A DNA stretch of 64,000 bases from Alkalihalobacillus sp. LMS39 (GCF_022812285.1 NZ_CP093300.1:4786563-4850562); one strand, 5' to 3'. Positions 26,072 to 35,865 are shown, counted from the stretch's first letter. The notes: generated from the sequence alone by a model not told the origin. Program-made: numbers and translations.

Positions 26072-27535
26072 ATGTCTTTTATATCTCAAGAAAAGATATT
26101 AAAGGTTTTATTAGGCTTTAATCCTTGGTGGAATAGTGGACAAATACCTCGTGACTTTATTAAACCTGTCAAACGTTTAGCGTTTTATGAAGCAAAAAAA
26201 TATTTTTATCATACCGAAATCAGACGTGAAGTCATTTTGTCTGGACCGAGACGTGTAGGAAAAACGACGATTATGTATCAAATGATTGGTGATATACTTG
26301 AACATTCTCCTCCTAAACAAATTTTGTATATTTCATTTGATCATCCTATGCTTAAATTATGTGAGATTGGTGATATTCTTGAAGTGTTTGAGAACAATAT
26401 TTCTCAAGGATCAGATGATTTATTTTTATTTTTTGATGAGATACAGTACGCCACAGATTGGGATACATGGCTAAAGACATTATACGACCAGCACCCTTCT
26501 TATAAAATAATGGCGACAGGTTCCGCAAGTCCGATACTTGTATCCAAAATGAGTGAAAGTGGTGTTGGAAGGTGGAAACAAATTAAAATACCAACACTCT
26601 CCTTTTATGAATATATCGAATTGATTGGTGCAACTCAGCCTAAACTACCAAGAAATATTAAACCAACTCAATTAGGTCAATTATCTGATATGGATCTAAC
26701 AGCTATCATGCTTGCCCTGCAACCTTTACAGAAACACTTCCACCAATATCTCTTAATTGGCGGATTTCCAGAAGTAGCAAAGACAAATGATATCCCATTC
26801 GCTCAAAAAATTATTCGAGAAGATGTAGTCGATAAAGTTATTAAACGTGATATTGTCTCTTTATTTAATATACGTAATGTATCCCAATTCGAGAAAATTT
26901 TCTTGTATTTATGTATGACAAGTGGAAATATTGTTGTTACCGAAACCATTGCTAAAGAAATAGGTGTTTCCAGACCAACCATTAATAATTACTTAGAGCT
27001 ACTTGAACACGCCAACTTAATTTATATGAGTAAACCTTTTGAGCTTAAAGGGAAGAAGATACTAAAATCAAAGCCAAAAATTTATTTAGCTGATTCTGCT
27101 ATTCGAAACGCTGTTCTTATGTTGGGAGAGGAAGTTCTAACCGATCCATTAGAAATGGGAACCATTATTGAAACTGCTGTATACAAACATATCCATACAT
27201 TCTTTTACGACCAACACCCTACAATTGGCTATTTTCGAGATGCAAAAACCCAAAAGGAAATAGACATTATCGTATCATTTCCATTCGGTAGAACGATTAT
27301 TGAAGTGAAATACAGACAAAACTCTACGATTTCTGAAAATGAAGCCATCGTAGAGTGGGCTAATGACAATCAAACCAAAGGGGCAATTATTGTCACTCGT
27401 AATGACGATGATTATGGAATGACAAAGCACGAGACAAATACAAAAATTATCCGTATCCCCGCCTTTGCTTTCCTATACTTATTAGGGCATGCGGAAAAAG
27501 AAGGGTATGAACAATTACAGATAAATACAAATTAA
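26072..27535 (+). CDS. AAA ATPase with DUF4143, cargo of the rlmH-linked element
   Basis: A 487-residue ATPase. Walker A GPRRVGKTT is at about 58-66, Walker B LFLFFDEIQ at about 111-119. A winged-helix/DUF4143 part follows, with ASRPTINNYLELLE-like residues (VSRPTINNYLELLE). The C-terminus has KEIDIIVSF then IIEVKYRQ, like the acidic-acidic-lysine core of PD-(D/E)xK nuclease folds. The ATG at 26072 follows AAAGGGGTG. Such ATPases are common in mobile and accessory regions of bacteria and archaea; their role is unproven. It is the only intact gene between the two att-like sites. Confidence 0.85.
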   Translation: MSFISQEKILKVLLGFNPWWNSGQIPRDFIKPVKRLAFYEAKKYFYHTEIRREVILSGPRRVGKTTIMYQMIGDILEHSPPKQILYISFDHPMLKLCEIGDILEVFENNISQGSDDLFLFFDEIQYATDWDTWLKTLYDQHPSYKIMATGSASPILVSKMSESGVGRWKQIKIPTLSFYEYIELIGATQPKLPRNIKPTQLGQLSDMDLTAIMLALQPLQKHFHQYLLIGGFPEVAKTNDIPFAQKIIREDVVDKVIKRDIVSLFNIRNVSQFEKIFLYLCMTSGNIVVTETIAKEIGVSRPTINNYLELLEHANLIYMSKPFELKGKKILKSKPKIYLADSAIRNAVLMLGEEVLTDPLEMGTIIETAVYKHIHTFFYDQHPTIGYFRDAKTQKEIDIIVSFPFGRTIIEVKYRQNSTISENEAIVEWANDNQTKGAIIVTRNDDDYGMTKHETNTKIIRIPAFAFLYLLGHAEKEGYEQLQINTN

Positions 27536-27580
27536 AACAGAACAGTTGTCAAGCCAAGCTTGATGACTGCTCTGTTTTAA
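27532..27580 (+). terminator. Terminator of the ATPase gene
   Basis: A long imperfect stem, TTAAAACAGAACAGT against ACTGCTCTGTTTTAA, with further inner pairing, immediately after the stop codon. Confidence 0.8.
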
Positions 27581-27642
27581 CTATTCGGAACCACCCTTTG
27601 ATGTTTTTCTAAATACTTTATATAATAATTTTGATAACTAAG

Positions 27643-27698
27643 GAGCCCCATTGGTCTTGAGGATATACCCAACCCGTTGGTACGCTCCTTTTTTATAC
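27643..27698 (+). terminator. Terminator-like hairpin in the element
   Basis: AAGGAGC and GCTCCTTTTTT form the outer stem, with CCAACCCGTTGG pairing inside. No gene directly upstream on the plus strand other than the ATPase explains it. Confidence 0.4.
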
Positions 27699-27757
27699 CA
27701 CTAAGACCTATATTATTAAAGTTAGACTTGTAAGTATTACTTAAAGGTTCAATGCCT

Positions 27758-27895
27758 CTATTTGTTTATTCTATCATTCATATTAGATAACCCTCGATCT
27801 AAAAAATGCTCCATCTCTTGTTCTGATAAGTCTTCTGGATTAACATTGTTTGCCTGACATTCATCGGATTCTAAAGTGATCCAACCTGAATTGGT
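27758..27895 (-). pseudogene. Possible gene-tail remnant in the element
   Basis: On the minus strand a frame ends NPEDLSEQEMEHFLDRGLSN plus eight residues and a stop. It looks protein-like, but there is no start or family, and it overlaps the recombinase remnant on the other strand. Low-confidence relic. Confidence 0.2.
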
Positions 27896-28115
27896 ACGAG
27901 TCTTATTAGAACAATTTCTTGATTGCTATAAAAGTTTAACAAGAGAAAAGAAAAAGCAACTGCTTCAGCTACTATTAGCAGAAATTCAAATTAAGCAATG
28001 TACAGATAGTCGATCACGTACTATAGATAAGATTAAAATTGAATTTGACTTTTCTGTGTACAATCAAACGAAGACATTTACACTTATCCACATGTTGAAC
28101 TATAAAACTGATAAT
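27858..28115 (+). pseudogene. Serine recombinase C-terminal remnant
   Basis: The open stretch encodes VLLEQFLDCYKSLTREKKKQ, then LLQLLLAEIQIKQ and IDKIKIEFDF. This is the terminal coiled-coil and final beta-strand pattern of large serine recombinases (resolvase family, as in Ccr proteins and transposon integrases). The catalytic and zinc-ribbon domains are absent. It lies next to the att site at the rlmH 3' end, where SCC elements insert by Ccr serine recombinases. It cannot be active. Confidence 0.6.
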
Positions 28116-28181
28116 GATTATTCACAAACATTACCAGCTTCCGACAACAAAATGCCACCTTATCTACAACTTTTTTTGCCT

Positions 28182-28199
28182 TTATTTGTGGTACGGTTC
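28182..28199 (-). repeat. Proximal att site at the rlmH 3' end
   Basis: GAACCGTACCACAAATAA on the minus strand, the last six codons of rlmH including the stop. It pairs with the copy at 25934-25951 to bound a 2.25-kb segment. Confidence 0.7.
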
Positions 28200-28661
28200 C
28201 CCCCGATTAATCCGAAACCCCCGATACACTTGCTCTAACAACAACAACCGCATCAACTGATGAGGAAACGTCATTTTTGAAAACGACATCGTATCATTGG
28301 CACGCGCCATTACTGCATCACTTAACCCTAGTGAACCGCCAATGACAAACGCAATTTTACTTTTCCCGTACGTTGCTAATTTGTCCATTTCTGTTGCTAG
28401 TTGCTCAGAAGAATACATTTTTCCTTCAATTGCAAGAGCGATGACATGTGTATCCACAGCGATTTTTGCTAGGATGCGTTCGCCTTCCTTTGCTTTTACT
28501 TGTTCCATTTCTAATTCGCTTAATTGTTCTGGGGCTTTTTCATCAGGAACTTCTATAATCTCTACTTTTGCATAGGAAGTCAGGCGTTTTTTATATTCAT
28601 TTATACCTAGTGTTAAATATTTTTCCTTTAGCTTTCCGACTGTAATAATTGAGATATTCAC
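28182..28661 (-). CDS. rlmH: 23S rRNA (pseudouridine1915-N3)-methyltransferase RlmH
   Basis: A 159-residue SPOUT methyltransferase that methylates pseudouridine 1915 in helix 69 of 23S rRNA using SAM. The FVIGGSLGL loop and the C-terminal [16 protein letters not shown] are family signatures. I use the GTG at 28661, with AAGGGG upstream, because it gives the same length and start as B. subtilis RlmH; an ATG at 28679 adds six residues. In staphylococci the 3' end of this gene is the SCC insertion site, and here too an element-like segment with a duplicate 3' end abuts it. The coding sequence is complete. Confidence 0.95.
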   Translation of the reverse strand: MNISIITVGKLKEKYLTLGINEYKKRLTSYAKVEIIEVPDEKAPEQLSELEMEQVKAKEGERILAKIAVDTHVIALAIEGKMYSSEQLATEMDKLATYGKSKIAFVIGGSLGLSDAVMARANDTMSFSKMTFPHQLMRLLLLEQVYRGFRINRGEPYHK

Positions 28662-28685
28662 AAGCATTTTCCCCTTCATTTTTTG

Positions 28686-28786
28686 TTATCCACAGCACTT
28701 ATCCACATACTAACACGCTACTAAACTCCTACTCGGATACAATATACATAGCATCTTCATTACAAAATGCACAGTTTGTGGATAAC
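28686..28786. promoter_or_regulatory. DnaA-box cluster between rlmH and the CxxH/CxxC gene
   Basis: Three perfect TTATCCACA boxes: 28686-28694 and 28699-28707 on the plus strand, and 28778-28786 on the minus strand (inside the small gene). DnaA-box clusters outside oriC are known in B. subtilis, including near this locus as far as I recall, and are thought to titrate DnaA or affect local transcription. Confidence 0.65.
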
Positions 28787-28881
28787 TCTTCTATCTTTTC
28801 AATTGTTGGTGCCACTTCACATTCATCAATAATTTGCTCCATTGCTATTTCTACATGCTCAAGACATGTCGTAAACTTCAT
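28729..28881 (-). CDS. yyzF: CxxH/CxxC small protein
   Basis: A 50-residue protein not obvious from long-ORF searches. It has CLEH near the N-terminus and CAFC near the C-terminus, the paired motif of the Bacillus CxxH/CxxC family, probably a zinc-binding fold. The ATG at 28881 (another at 28884) follows AGAGGATGGG. It lies between htrA and rlmH, as in other Bacillus species. Function unknown. A DnaA box lies inside its coding sequence. Confidence 0.85.
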   Translation of the reverse strand: MKFTTCLEHVEIAMEQIIDECEVAPTIEKIEELSTNCAFCNEDAMYIVSE

Positions 28882-28918
28882 CATTTATAGCCCATCCTCT
28901 CGTTTTTTATAGTATAAC

Positions 28919-28954
28919 AAAAAACACAGTGGCTCATCACGCCACTGTGTTTTT
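28919..28954 (-). terminator. Terminator of htrA
   Basis: AAAAACACAGTGG and CCACTGTGTTTTT form a perfect stem directly after the htrA stop; it would work in both directions. Confidence 0.9.
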
Positions 28955-28955
28955 G

Positions 28956-30170
28956 TTAAAACGCTTGTTGTTCTGATAATGTTATTGTTGTTGTTTGCTT
29001 TGATCCTTCACGGTAAAACGTCACTGTAATTTCATCGCCAATTTCAGTTTCTGTATATAAAAATTTGCGTAAATCATGACCGTCTTCAATGTCTCGGTCA
29101 TTGATTTTGACAATCACATCATACTCTTGTAATCCCGCTCGTTCTGCTGGAGACACTGGTGCTACACTAGTGACAAATACGCCCGCTTTGACTTCATCAG
29201 GAAGCTTTAATGTTTCCTGCCAATGATAGCCTGGGATTTCAGATAATGAACGGATGCCGACTCCCATCTGTGGTCGTCTTACTTCACTAAATCGTTCTAA
29301 ATCGTTAATGACTGGAACTGCAATGGCCGTTGGAATAGCAAATCCGATTCCTTCCACCGAACTTTGCGCAATTTTCATCGAGTTGATGCCAATCACTTGT
29401 CCTTGAATATTTAGAAGCGCCCCACCGCTATTACCCGGGTTAATCGCTGCATCGGTTTGAAGAACTTCTGCATGCCAATCAATCTGACCGTTACCCGTTA
29501 AATCTACAGGAATGCTTCGCTCTGTTGCACTAATAATACCTTGTGTGACTGTACTTGAAAAAGCTAAACCTAATGGGTTTCCAATCGCAACAGCCGGTTC
29601 TCCGACACGTAATGTTTCTGAGTTACCAAACTCAGCGACAGCCGTAACACCTTCATCATCGATTTCTAAAACGGCTAAGTCGGTTAACACATCGGTACCT
29701 AATACTTTTGCAGGTACACGTGTCCCATCTGTTAAGCTAACTTCGACTTCTCTTGCTCCTTCAATGACATGATGGTTTGTGACGACGAATGCTTTTCCAT
29801 CTGCCTGTTTATAAATGACACCTGAGCCTGTTCCTTCACCACCGGTATTAGACCAGAAGTTTGTTTCTTGTAAGTTAATTACCCCTACAACCGCATCAGA
29901 TACTTTATCCACAGCATTTGTAATATCTGAGTTGACGGACAGATTCACTGTTTGCTCTAAGCCTGCTGGTTCACCTTCGACCATCGTCGGAACCGTTTCA
30001 TTTTGATTTGTTGAAATGTCATACGGCAATAAACCGGTTTGAGAAAGTGCCGGTATAGACACTAATACGATAACCGCACCAACAATTGCACCAAAAAATG
30101 CAGATAGTCCACTTGCTCGTTTTTTCCTATTGTCTTCTCGCTTTGGAATATGACTATCATAATAACCCAT
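28956..30170 (-). CDS. htrC: HtrA/DegP-type membrane-anchored serine protease (HtrC/YycK)
   Basis: About 404 residues: a cytoplasmic basic N-terminus, one membrane helix (about 24-45), a trypsin-like protease domain with histidine in TNHHVIEG, aspartate in LTDLAVLEI and serine in NPGNSGGAL, and a C-terminal PDZ domain (about 295-400). It degrades or refolds damaged exported proteins at the membrane. It is the last gene of the wal operon region, after yycJ, as in B. subtilis. I prefer the ATG at 30170 (GGTGAG upstream) over 30182. Confidence 0.92.
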   Translation of the reverse strand: MGYYDSHIPKREDNRKKRASGLSAFFGAIVGAVIVLVSIPALSQTGLLPYDISTNQNETVPTMVEGEPAGLEQTVNLSVNSDITNAVDKVSDAVVGVINLQETNFWSNTGGEGTGSGVIYKQADGKAFVVTNHHVIEGAREVEVSLTDGTRVPAKVLGTDVLTDLAVLEIDDEGVTAVAEFGNSETLRVGEPAVAIGNPLGLAFSSTVTQGIISATERSIPVDLTGNGQIDWHAEVLQTDAAINPGNSGGALLNIQGQVIGINSMKIAQSSVEGIGFAIPTAIAVPVINDLERFSEVRRPQMGVGIRSLSEIPGYHWQETLKLPDEVKAGVFVTSVAPVSPAERAGLQEYDVIVKINDRDIEDGHDLRKFLYTETEIGDEITVTFYREGSKQTTTITLSEQQAF

Positions 30171-30314
30171 TGGACTCACCATCCTTGAATGATGTAATAC
30201 TTATTACTCATAATTATAGTAAGCTGATAGAAAAAATCTAGATCGTTATCATCTTTTATGTGATTTCACATAACTTCTACTAGATTTCCCAAAACTTTTG
30301 ATAAATAAACGTGT

Positions 30315-31109
30315 TTACACAACAGCAAGGGCGGTTGGCTCATCAGGATCCGTATCAAAAATGCGAAATTGTTCACCGACTCCATGGTCTTTTTCTCGAA
30401 GGATTTGCTCGACTGTCATTCTTGCCAATTCTTTCATGTTATTATCTTTGCTTAAATGGGCTAAATATATTCGTGATGTTTTATCACCAATGACATCAGA
30501 TAGCGCATAAGCTGCATCTTCATTTGAAACATGGCCTACATCACTAATAATTCTACGCTTGACACTCCAAGGATACTTCCCCATTCTTAATAAATTCACG
30601 TCATGATTCGATTCAAAAATAAATACATCGGCTTCTTTAATCGTTCCTTTAATACGGTCACTGACATAGCCCATATCGGTCGCAAGGACTAATTTTTTGC
30701 CTTGATGATGAAAAACATAAAACATCGGTTCCGCAGCATCATGAGAAACACCAAATGATTCAATATCAAGGTCTCCAAATGTTTTTACTTCTTCAAGATT
30801 AAAATGAAATTTTTGTTCTGTATCGATTTTACCAAGGTCCTTTTCCATTGCCCGCCATGTTTTTTCATTTGCATAGACTGGTAGATTGAATTTCCTCGCT
30901 AGGATGCCAACCCCTTTAATATGGTCACTATGCTCATGGCTGACTAAAATTCCATTTAAGTCTTTAGGGTCACATTGAATGCTATTTAACAGCTGTTCCA
31001 TTTTTTTGCCGCTGACGCCGGCATCAATGAGCCAGCGTTGCGTATCTGTTGCTACATAAATGGCATTGCCAGTACTTCCACTAGCAAGCACACTAAATTG
31101 AAAACTCAT
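30315..31109 (-). CDS. yycJ: MBL-fold exonuclease-like protein YycJ (WalJ)
   Basis: A 264-residue metallo-beta-lactamase-fold protein with [12 protein letters not shown] at the N-terminus and [10 protein letters not shown] as zinc-binding motif. YycJ/WalJ is a conserved member of the walRK operon; in B. anthracis and others it behaves as a nuclease linked to DNA mismatch repair and affects cell division. The start follows GGAGTG. It lies downstream of yycI with a short gap. Confidence 0.93.
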   Translation of the reverse strand: MSFQFSVLASGSTGNAIYVATDTQRWLIDAGVSGKKMEQLLNSIQCDPKDLNGILVSHEHSDHIKGVGILARKFNLPVYANEKTWRAMEKDLGKIDTEQKFHFNLEEVKTFGDLDIESFGVSHDAAEPMFYVFHHQGKKLVLATDMGYVSDRIKGTIKEADVFIFESNHDVNLLRMGKYPWSVKRRIISDVGHVSNEDAAYALSDVIGDKTSRIYLAHLSKDNNMKELARMTVEQILREKDHGVGEQFRIFDTDPDEPTALAVV

Positions 31110-31142
31110 GTTTGTTCACTCCATCTATTTGTAATTCCTCTT

Positions 31143-31916
31143 CTAGGAGATATCTTGGATTGAACCTTCAATCGCGTAAACGAGATAATCATCATCATTC
31201 ACACGAATTCTCCACATTGGTGCAAAAACTTCTATATTTTCAACAGGTTGGAATGAGCTATGATACGCAAACTCCACATGTGTAATCGTATCATTTGCTC
31301 GAACAATTTGCTCATTTAACAAAATCTCAATCGCCTTCATACCAGATAAAAACTCTTGCTCACGACCAGAAGAATCCACTTCCACGACAACTTGTTGGTA
31401 TCGAATGACTTGATAGTTTTCATCGAATTGTAAAATAAGCGGAGCTCGTTCAGACGAATACATCACTTTATCTTCATATTTTTTCATAAACGTGGCGAGC
31501 TTTTTGTCAGTATCGAATTGCGATAAGGCATATGTTTCTCCTTGGTACACAAAATCAGCTAGAAAGACCTTTAACTGTTCTCGCATATCTTCATCAGGGT
31601 TGATTTGATATGGCACATCTAGCTGTGAAACAATTGTTGTTTCATTGACAACCTCAGCCTTTTGATTCGTCAACAAGCTCACTATCGCCTCTGTCACTTT
31701 CACTTCTTTTGCAACAATATGAAAGCCTGTTGTTGGGTCTGTTTCAATATCATCCTCAATAACGACATTTAATTCATGTAACACTTCTTGAAACGGTGTT
31801 GTTGTATTGACATTAATATTGTTTGCATGATTAAATTCTTGAAGTTGATAAAACAGAAAGGCATTTAAGCACAGGAATGCCACGATAAAAATTGATTTTG
31901 TTTTACTCCAATCCAT
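31143..31916 (-). CDS. yycI: WalK regulatory membrane protein YycI
   Basis: About 257 residues: an N-terminal membrane helix (SIFIVAFLCLNAFLFY) and an extracellular domain of the YycI family. With YycH it forms a complex in the membrane that modulates the WalK sensor kinase. The ATG at 31916 is used with GAGGTAG upstream; the gene overlaps the end of yycH by 14 nt, indicating coupling. Confidence 0.93.
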   Translation of the reverse strand: MDWSKTKSIFIVAFLCLNAFLFYQLQEFNHANNINVNTTTPFQEVLHELNVVIEDDIETDPTTGFHIVAKEVKVTEAIVSLLTNQKAEVVNETTIVSQLDVPYQINPDEDMREQLKVFLADFVYQGETYALSQFDTDKKLATFMKKYEDKVMYSSERAPLILQFDENYQVIRYQQVVVEVDSSGREQEFLSGMKAIEILLNEQIVRANDTITHVEFAYHSSFQPVENIEVFAPMWRIRVNDDDYLVYAIEGSIQDIS

Positions 31917-33246
31917 AATCATCTACCTCATTTGTAGGCTCGTCCAATTTTATTTTTTGCCAATACCCACCGTATTTCATGAACCAAAATGGGCTTACCG
32001 TAATATACGCATTATTTTTTGTCATCTCATACCCAATTCTAATATCTTCTATTTTTTCCACTTCTATCGCTTCCTGGTCCTCTAGTTGTGAGAGGACATC
32101 ATAACCAGAAACCAATGTTTTCGCTCTTGTTGCATCGCCAATAGGGGTGTAATCTAAATCAAATAATGGTCGAGAATAGCCAGCTGTTTGGTTCCCTGTC
32201 CGACTGACCGATAATAACATCGTATCTTGTCCACCCATCCGCATGACCGGAATATGGTTTATTCTTAATCGGAAATGCGCTTCTTCGTCAACCAATGTGG
32301 ACGTCCAATTCGCGAGCACATAATCATCCGTCCAACCTCCATGGCCATTAATAAATTCAATGCTACTTAATACACCATGCTTGCCACTTCGGTTATGACC
32401 TTCACTTGAAATGGGATTAATGTAATTCATATATAATCCTCGACCACTGACATTAATCATTCGATTTCCATCTGTATAAGACTCATTCCCGCCTTCTTGC
32501 CGAAACTTTTTTACAGACAATAAATCACTAAATAAAATTTGCTTAAACACATCAACTGAAATGGCCGTTGTTGTATAAGTTAGAATCGGATATTCTGTTT
32601 CTTCTTTTGGTAAATAAATGTGTTTTGTAAACCGCTCATACTCATCATTTCTTTTTTCATAGGCAAACACAGGAATATACTCTGTTGCTTTTGCTAGATA
32701 GACATTTTGAAAATCACCAATTGAAAACGAGGTGGCAAAATCAAAAGAGACTTGTTCTTCATATGATACCATTCGCAAATGAATTTTGTCTTTAGTCGTT
32801 ACATGGTAAAGAATCAACCGGTCTACGGACTCTGTTGGTAATGCCGTATCTTCACTAAGATTCGGGAACATATTTAAGATAACTTCAGCTGGAATAGAGG
32901 TTGGGTACACAAACTCAATCGACTGATTTTTTAACGGAGACGCTAAATCCCAGCTAACGACAGTTAAATCTTCTACATTTGTGGCCACAAGCTGCTCATA
33001 CAGTTCCTCAAATAACACATCATTTAAATCAAGTGAAGCAACATCTTCATTGTTGTGGAGAATCACCTGTTGTGGGGCAATAACATCTGTTAAACTTCGC
33101 TCCTCACTTATTTTTGTGTTCTCCACATACTCTGCTTCTTTTAGTAAGGCGTATTCGGGTTGGAATGTCCATAATTCCCACGTTAAAAAAAGACTGAGCA
33201 AAACGAGAAGAGTTAACGTTGCTGATTTCACATTTTCAAACGTCAC
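31903..33246 (-). CDS. yycH: WalK regulatory protein YycH
   Basis: About 447 residues with one N-terminal membrane helix (LTLLVLLSLFLTWELW) and a large extracellular domain typical of YycH. It contacts WalK together with YycI. The start is a GTG at 33246, 7 nt after GGAGGTG; the ORF continues upstream into walK without a ribosome site. Two nt separate it from the walK stop. Confidence 0.93.
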   Translation of the reverse strand: MTFENVKSATLTLLVLLSLFLTWELWTFQPEYALLKEAEYVENTKISEERSLTDVIAPQQVILHNNEDVASLDLNDVLFEELYEQLVATNVEDLTVVSWDLASPLKNQSIEFVYPTSIPAEVILNMFPNLSEDTALPTESVDRLILYHVTTKDKIHLRMVSYEEQVSFDFATSFSIGDFQNVYLAKATEYIPVFAYEKRNDEYERFTKHIYLPKEETEYPILTYTTTAISVDVFKQILFSDLLSVKKFRQEGGNESYTDGNRMINVSGRGLYMNYINPISSEGHNRSGKHGVLSSIEFINGHGGWTDDYVLANWTSTLVDEEAHFRLRINHIPVMRMGGQDTMLLSVSRTGNQTAGYSRPLFDLDYTPIGDATRAKTLVSGYDVLSQLEDQEAIEVEKIEDIRIGYEMTKNNAYITVSPFWFMKYGGYWQKIKLDEPTNEVDDYGLE

Positions 33247-33248
33247 CG

Positions 33249-35069
33249 TTACGCACCTCCAGAACCTACTGAATAAGGAAGAGTGAAATAAATGGTTGTT
33301 CCATTTCCATATGTGCTTTGAACCCAAATCTTTCCGCCATGTGCATGAACTAGCTCTTTTGCAATGGCTAAGCCTAATCCTGTACCTCCAACGTTTCTCG
33401 CTCGTGCTTTATCGACTCGGTAAAAGCGCTCAAATATTTTTGCCTGGCTTTCCCTTGGAATACCGACACCTTGGTCAGCAACACCGACCCGAATGTTTTT
33501 GCCTTGATTCACCAATGAAATTGTAATTGTTGCCCCTTCTGGTGAGTATTTCAATGCATTTGATACGATATTATCAATAACTTGAGTAATTTTATCTTTG
33601 TCGATTTGAACTTCTGATGGGAAAGCAGGTAGCTTTCGTTTAAAGGTGACGTTTTTCTCTTTGGCGATCATTTCAAACCGGTCTACTGTTTCGTGTAAAT
33701 ATTGATGAAAGTCGACTTTTTGCAGTGTAAGCTGATAATCACGACTATCAATTTTTGAAAGCTGTAATAAATCATTTACAAGTCGAATCATCCGCTCTGT
33801 TTCCGTTTGTGTTACTTGTAAAAACCGTGGAGCGAGCTCTTCATCTTGGAGCGCACCGTCTTCTAACGCTTCTAAGTAACTTTTCATCGTCGTTAAAGGC
33901 GTTCGTAACTCATGGGAGACATTCGCCACAAATTCTCTTCGCTCTTGCTCGATTTTTTCGCGCTCTGTCACATCATGTAACACGGTAATAATCCCGTTAA
34001 TCGGACCATTTTCTTTTTGAATAACTGAAAAACTAGCTTGCAATAAATAATCTTGCTCCTCATTACTAAAATCAAGTAAGAATCCATCTGTAAAATCGGA
34101 TAATTCATAAACAGAATATGCTTCAGTCATCCGCAACACACCTGGTAAAGACTGTTCAATCGCTTCTTCACTTGTTGTTTCTAGTAATTCTTCCGCTCTT
34201 TTATTCATTAAAATGATGTTGCCATTTGAATCTGTCGCAATGACTCCATCTGTCATATGAGCTAATACGGAACTTAATTTTTTCTTTTCTCTTTCCGTTG
34301 ATGCGTTTGCTTCTTTTATTCGAGCAGTTAAATCATTAAAGGCGTTTGCGAGTTGTCCAATTTCATCTTTACTGTACACATGAACTTGATTTGAGAAGTC
34401 TCCCGCTGCCATTCGAATAGCCTGTTTTCTCATATCTAGAATAGGTGATGTAATGGTTCTTGCCACGAGTACAATTAATAAAGCCGTAATGACTAATGCA
34501 ATGACGGTTCCAGTCGCTAAAATACTATTGATTTGTTGAATTTGTTCATAGATTTCTTCCATTGATGCTTCAATATAAATTGCACCAATCGTCACATTAT
34601 CTGATTTTATCGGCATGATGACGATTTGTATTCGTTGTCCAGTCTGTGGATCACGGACCACTCTGTCATCGCCTGTACCGACTAACGCCCGCTTGACCAT
34701 TACTTCTGTTGTTTGTTGGCCAACAATATGCGTGTTTTGTCTGTTTGATGTACTAATAACTGTTTTATTAATATCAATCACTTGAACTTCTGCATTTTCA
34801 ACCGAGAAAAACTCGCGAAGTAAATTATTTATGTCTGTCGTCAATGTTTGTGGGTCTTCTCGGGTTTTCACCATTTCTTGCTCAATATTGTAAGCTAATA
34901 AATTGGCACGTTCATCTAACATCGTCCGATAATTGGAAACAAGCTGTTCTTCAAGCTGCCGAACAAAATAAACACCAATAATTTGAATGGCGATAAAAAT
35001 AAGCAAAACATAAATGATAATCAACTTAAATTGAATCGATTTAAAAAAACCGACCTTATTATTTTCCAT
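33249..35069 (-). CDS. walK: Cell-wall sensor histidine kinase WalK
   Basis: 606 residues: membrane helix (about 10-32), extracellular Cache/PAS-like domain (to about 180), second helix, HAMP (about 205-255), cytoplasmic PAS (about 265-370), then HisKA with FVANVSHELRTPLT carrying the phosphorylated histidine, and HATPase with the N, G1 (GVADQGVGIP) and G2 (GTGLGLAI) boxes. It controls the essential WalR regulon for peptidoglycan hydrolases. The start follows GGAGAG, 2 nt after walR. Confidence 0.97.
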   Translation of the reverse strand: MENNKVGFFKSIQFKLIIIYVLLIFIAIQIIGVYFVRQLEEQLVSNYRTMLDERANLLAYNIEQEMVKTREDPQTLTTDINNLLREFFSVENAEVQVIDINKTVISTSNRQNTHIVGQQTTEVMVKRALVGTGDDRVVRDPQTGQRIQIVIMPIKSDNVTIGAIYIEASMEEIYEQIQQINSILATGTVIALVITALLIVLVARTITSPILDMRKQAIRMAAGDFSNQVHVYSKDEIGQLANAFNDLTARIKEANASTEREKKKLSSVLAHMTDGVIATDSNGNIILMNKRAEELLETTSEEAIEQSLPGVLRMTEAYSVYELSDFTDGFLLDFSNEEQDYLLQASFSVIQKENGPINGIITVLHDVTEREKIEQERREFVANVSHELRTPLTTMKSYLEALEDGALQDEELAPRFLQVTQTETERMIRLVNDLLQLSKIDSRDYQLTLQKVDFHQYLHETVDRFEMIAKEKNVTFKRKLPAFPSEVQIDKDKITQVIDNIVSNALKYSPEGATITISLVNQGKNIRVGVADQGVGIPRESQAKIFERFYRVDKARARNVGGTGLGLAIAKELVHAHGGKIWVQSTYGNGTTIYFTLPYSVGSGGA

Positions 35070-35071
35070 TC

Positions 35072-35776
35072 TTAACTCTCCTGTTCAGGATTCCGTAAGT
35101 AATACCCTACTCCTCTTCTCGTTATAATCCAGATTGGGTAGCTAGGGTTATCTTCCACTTTTTCACGTAATCTTCTTACTGTTACATCGACTGTTCGAAC
35201 ATCGCCAAAATAATCATAACCCCAAACGGCTTGTAATAGGTGTTCTCTCGTCATAACTTGCCCGATATGCTTTGCTAAATAATGAACAAGTTCAAACTCT
35301 CGATGTGTTAGCTCGATCATTTCTCCTCTTTTTTTCACTAAATACGCATCAGGCTGGATGATTAAATCGCCAATCGTAATATCTTTTGTTGTATCGGTAT
35401 CTTCTGTCGTTGTACTATGGCGTCGTAAATTCGCCTTTACCCGGGCAATAAGTTCTCTCGTGCTAAATGGTTTTGTAACATAATCATCTGCCCCTAACTC
35501 AAGACCCAATACTTTATCAATTTCCGAGTCTTTTGCTGTTAGCATAATAATCGGCATATCATGTGTTTTTCTAACTTCTCGACACACTTCCATCCCGTCT
35601 TTATAAGGTAGCATAATATCTAATAACATAATATCTGGGTTTTCTTGTTTGGCTAATTCAATTGCTTTTATCCCATCATATGCACAAAGCACTTCAAATC
35701 CTTCTTTTTCTAAGCTAAATTTTAATATATCTGCGATTGGTTTTTCATCATCAACAACAAGAATCCGTTTTTCCAT
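35072..35776 (-). CDS. walR: Essential response regulator WalR
   Basis: 234 residues: receiver domain with acidic pocket DDE near residue 9 and phospho-acceptor D53 region (IMLLDIMLP), then an OmpR-type winged helix (about 132-230). WalR controls autolysin and wall-metabolism genes. It is the first gene of the walRK-yycHIJ-htrA operon. The start follows AGGAG. Confidence 0.97.
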   Translation of the reverse strand: MEKRILVVDDEKPIADILKFSLEKEGFEVLCAYDGIKAIELAKQENPDIMLLDIMLPYKDGMEVCREVRKTHDMPIIMLTAKDSEIDKVLGLELGADDYVTKPFSTRELIARVKANLRRHSTTTEDTDTTKDITIGDLIIQPDAYLVKKRGEMIELTHREFELVHYLAKHIGQVMTREHLLQAVWGYDYFGDVRTVDVTVRRLREKVEDNPSYPIWIITRRGVGYYLRNPEQES

Positions 35777-35865
35777 ATTGATCGCTCCTAGTTTATCATT
35801 TCGTTTACTGCTATCTTACCATATGCAACATCCTGAAAAATACAAGAAATGGTCGGAAATTGAAA

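Noticed and set aside
29436..29455. CCCGGG-centred sequence as a Noc binding site
   Set aside because: The right half does not match the Noc consensus and it lies inside the htrC serine motif coding region.
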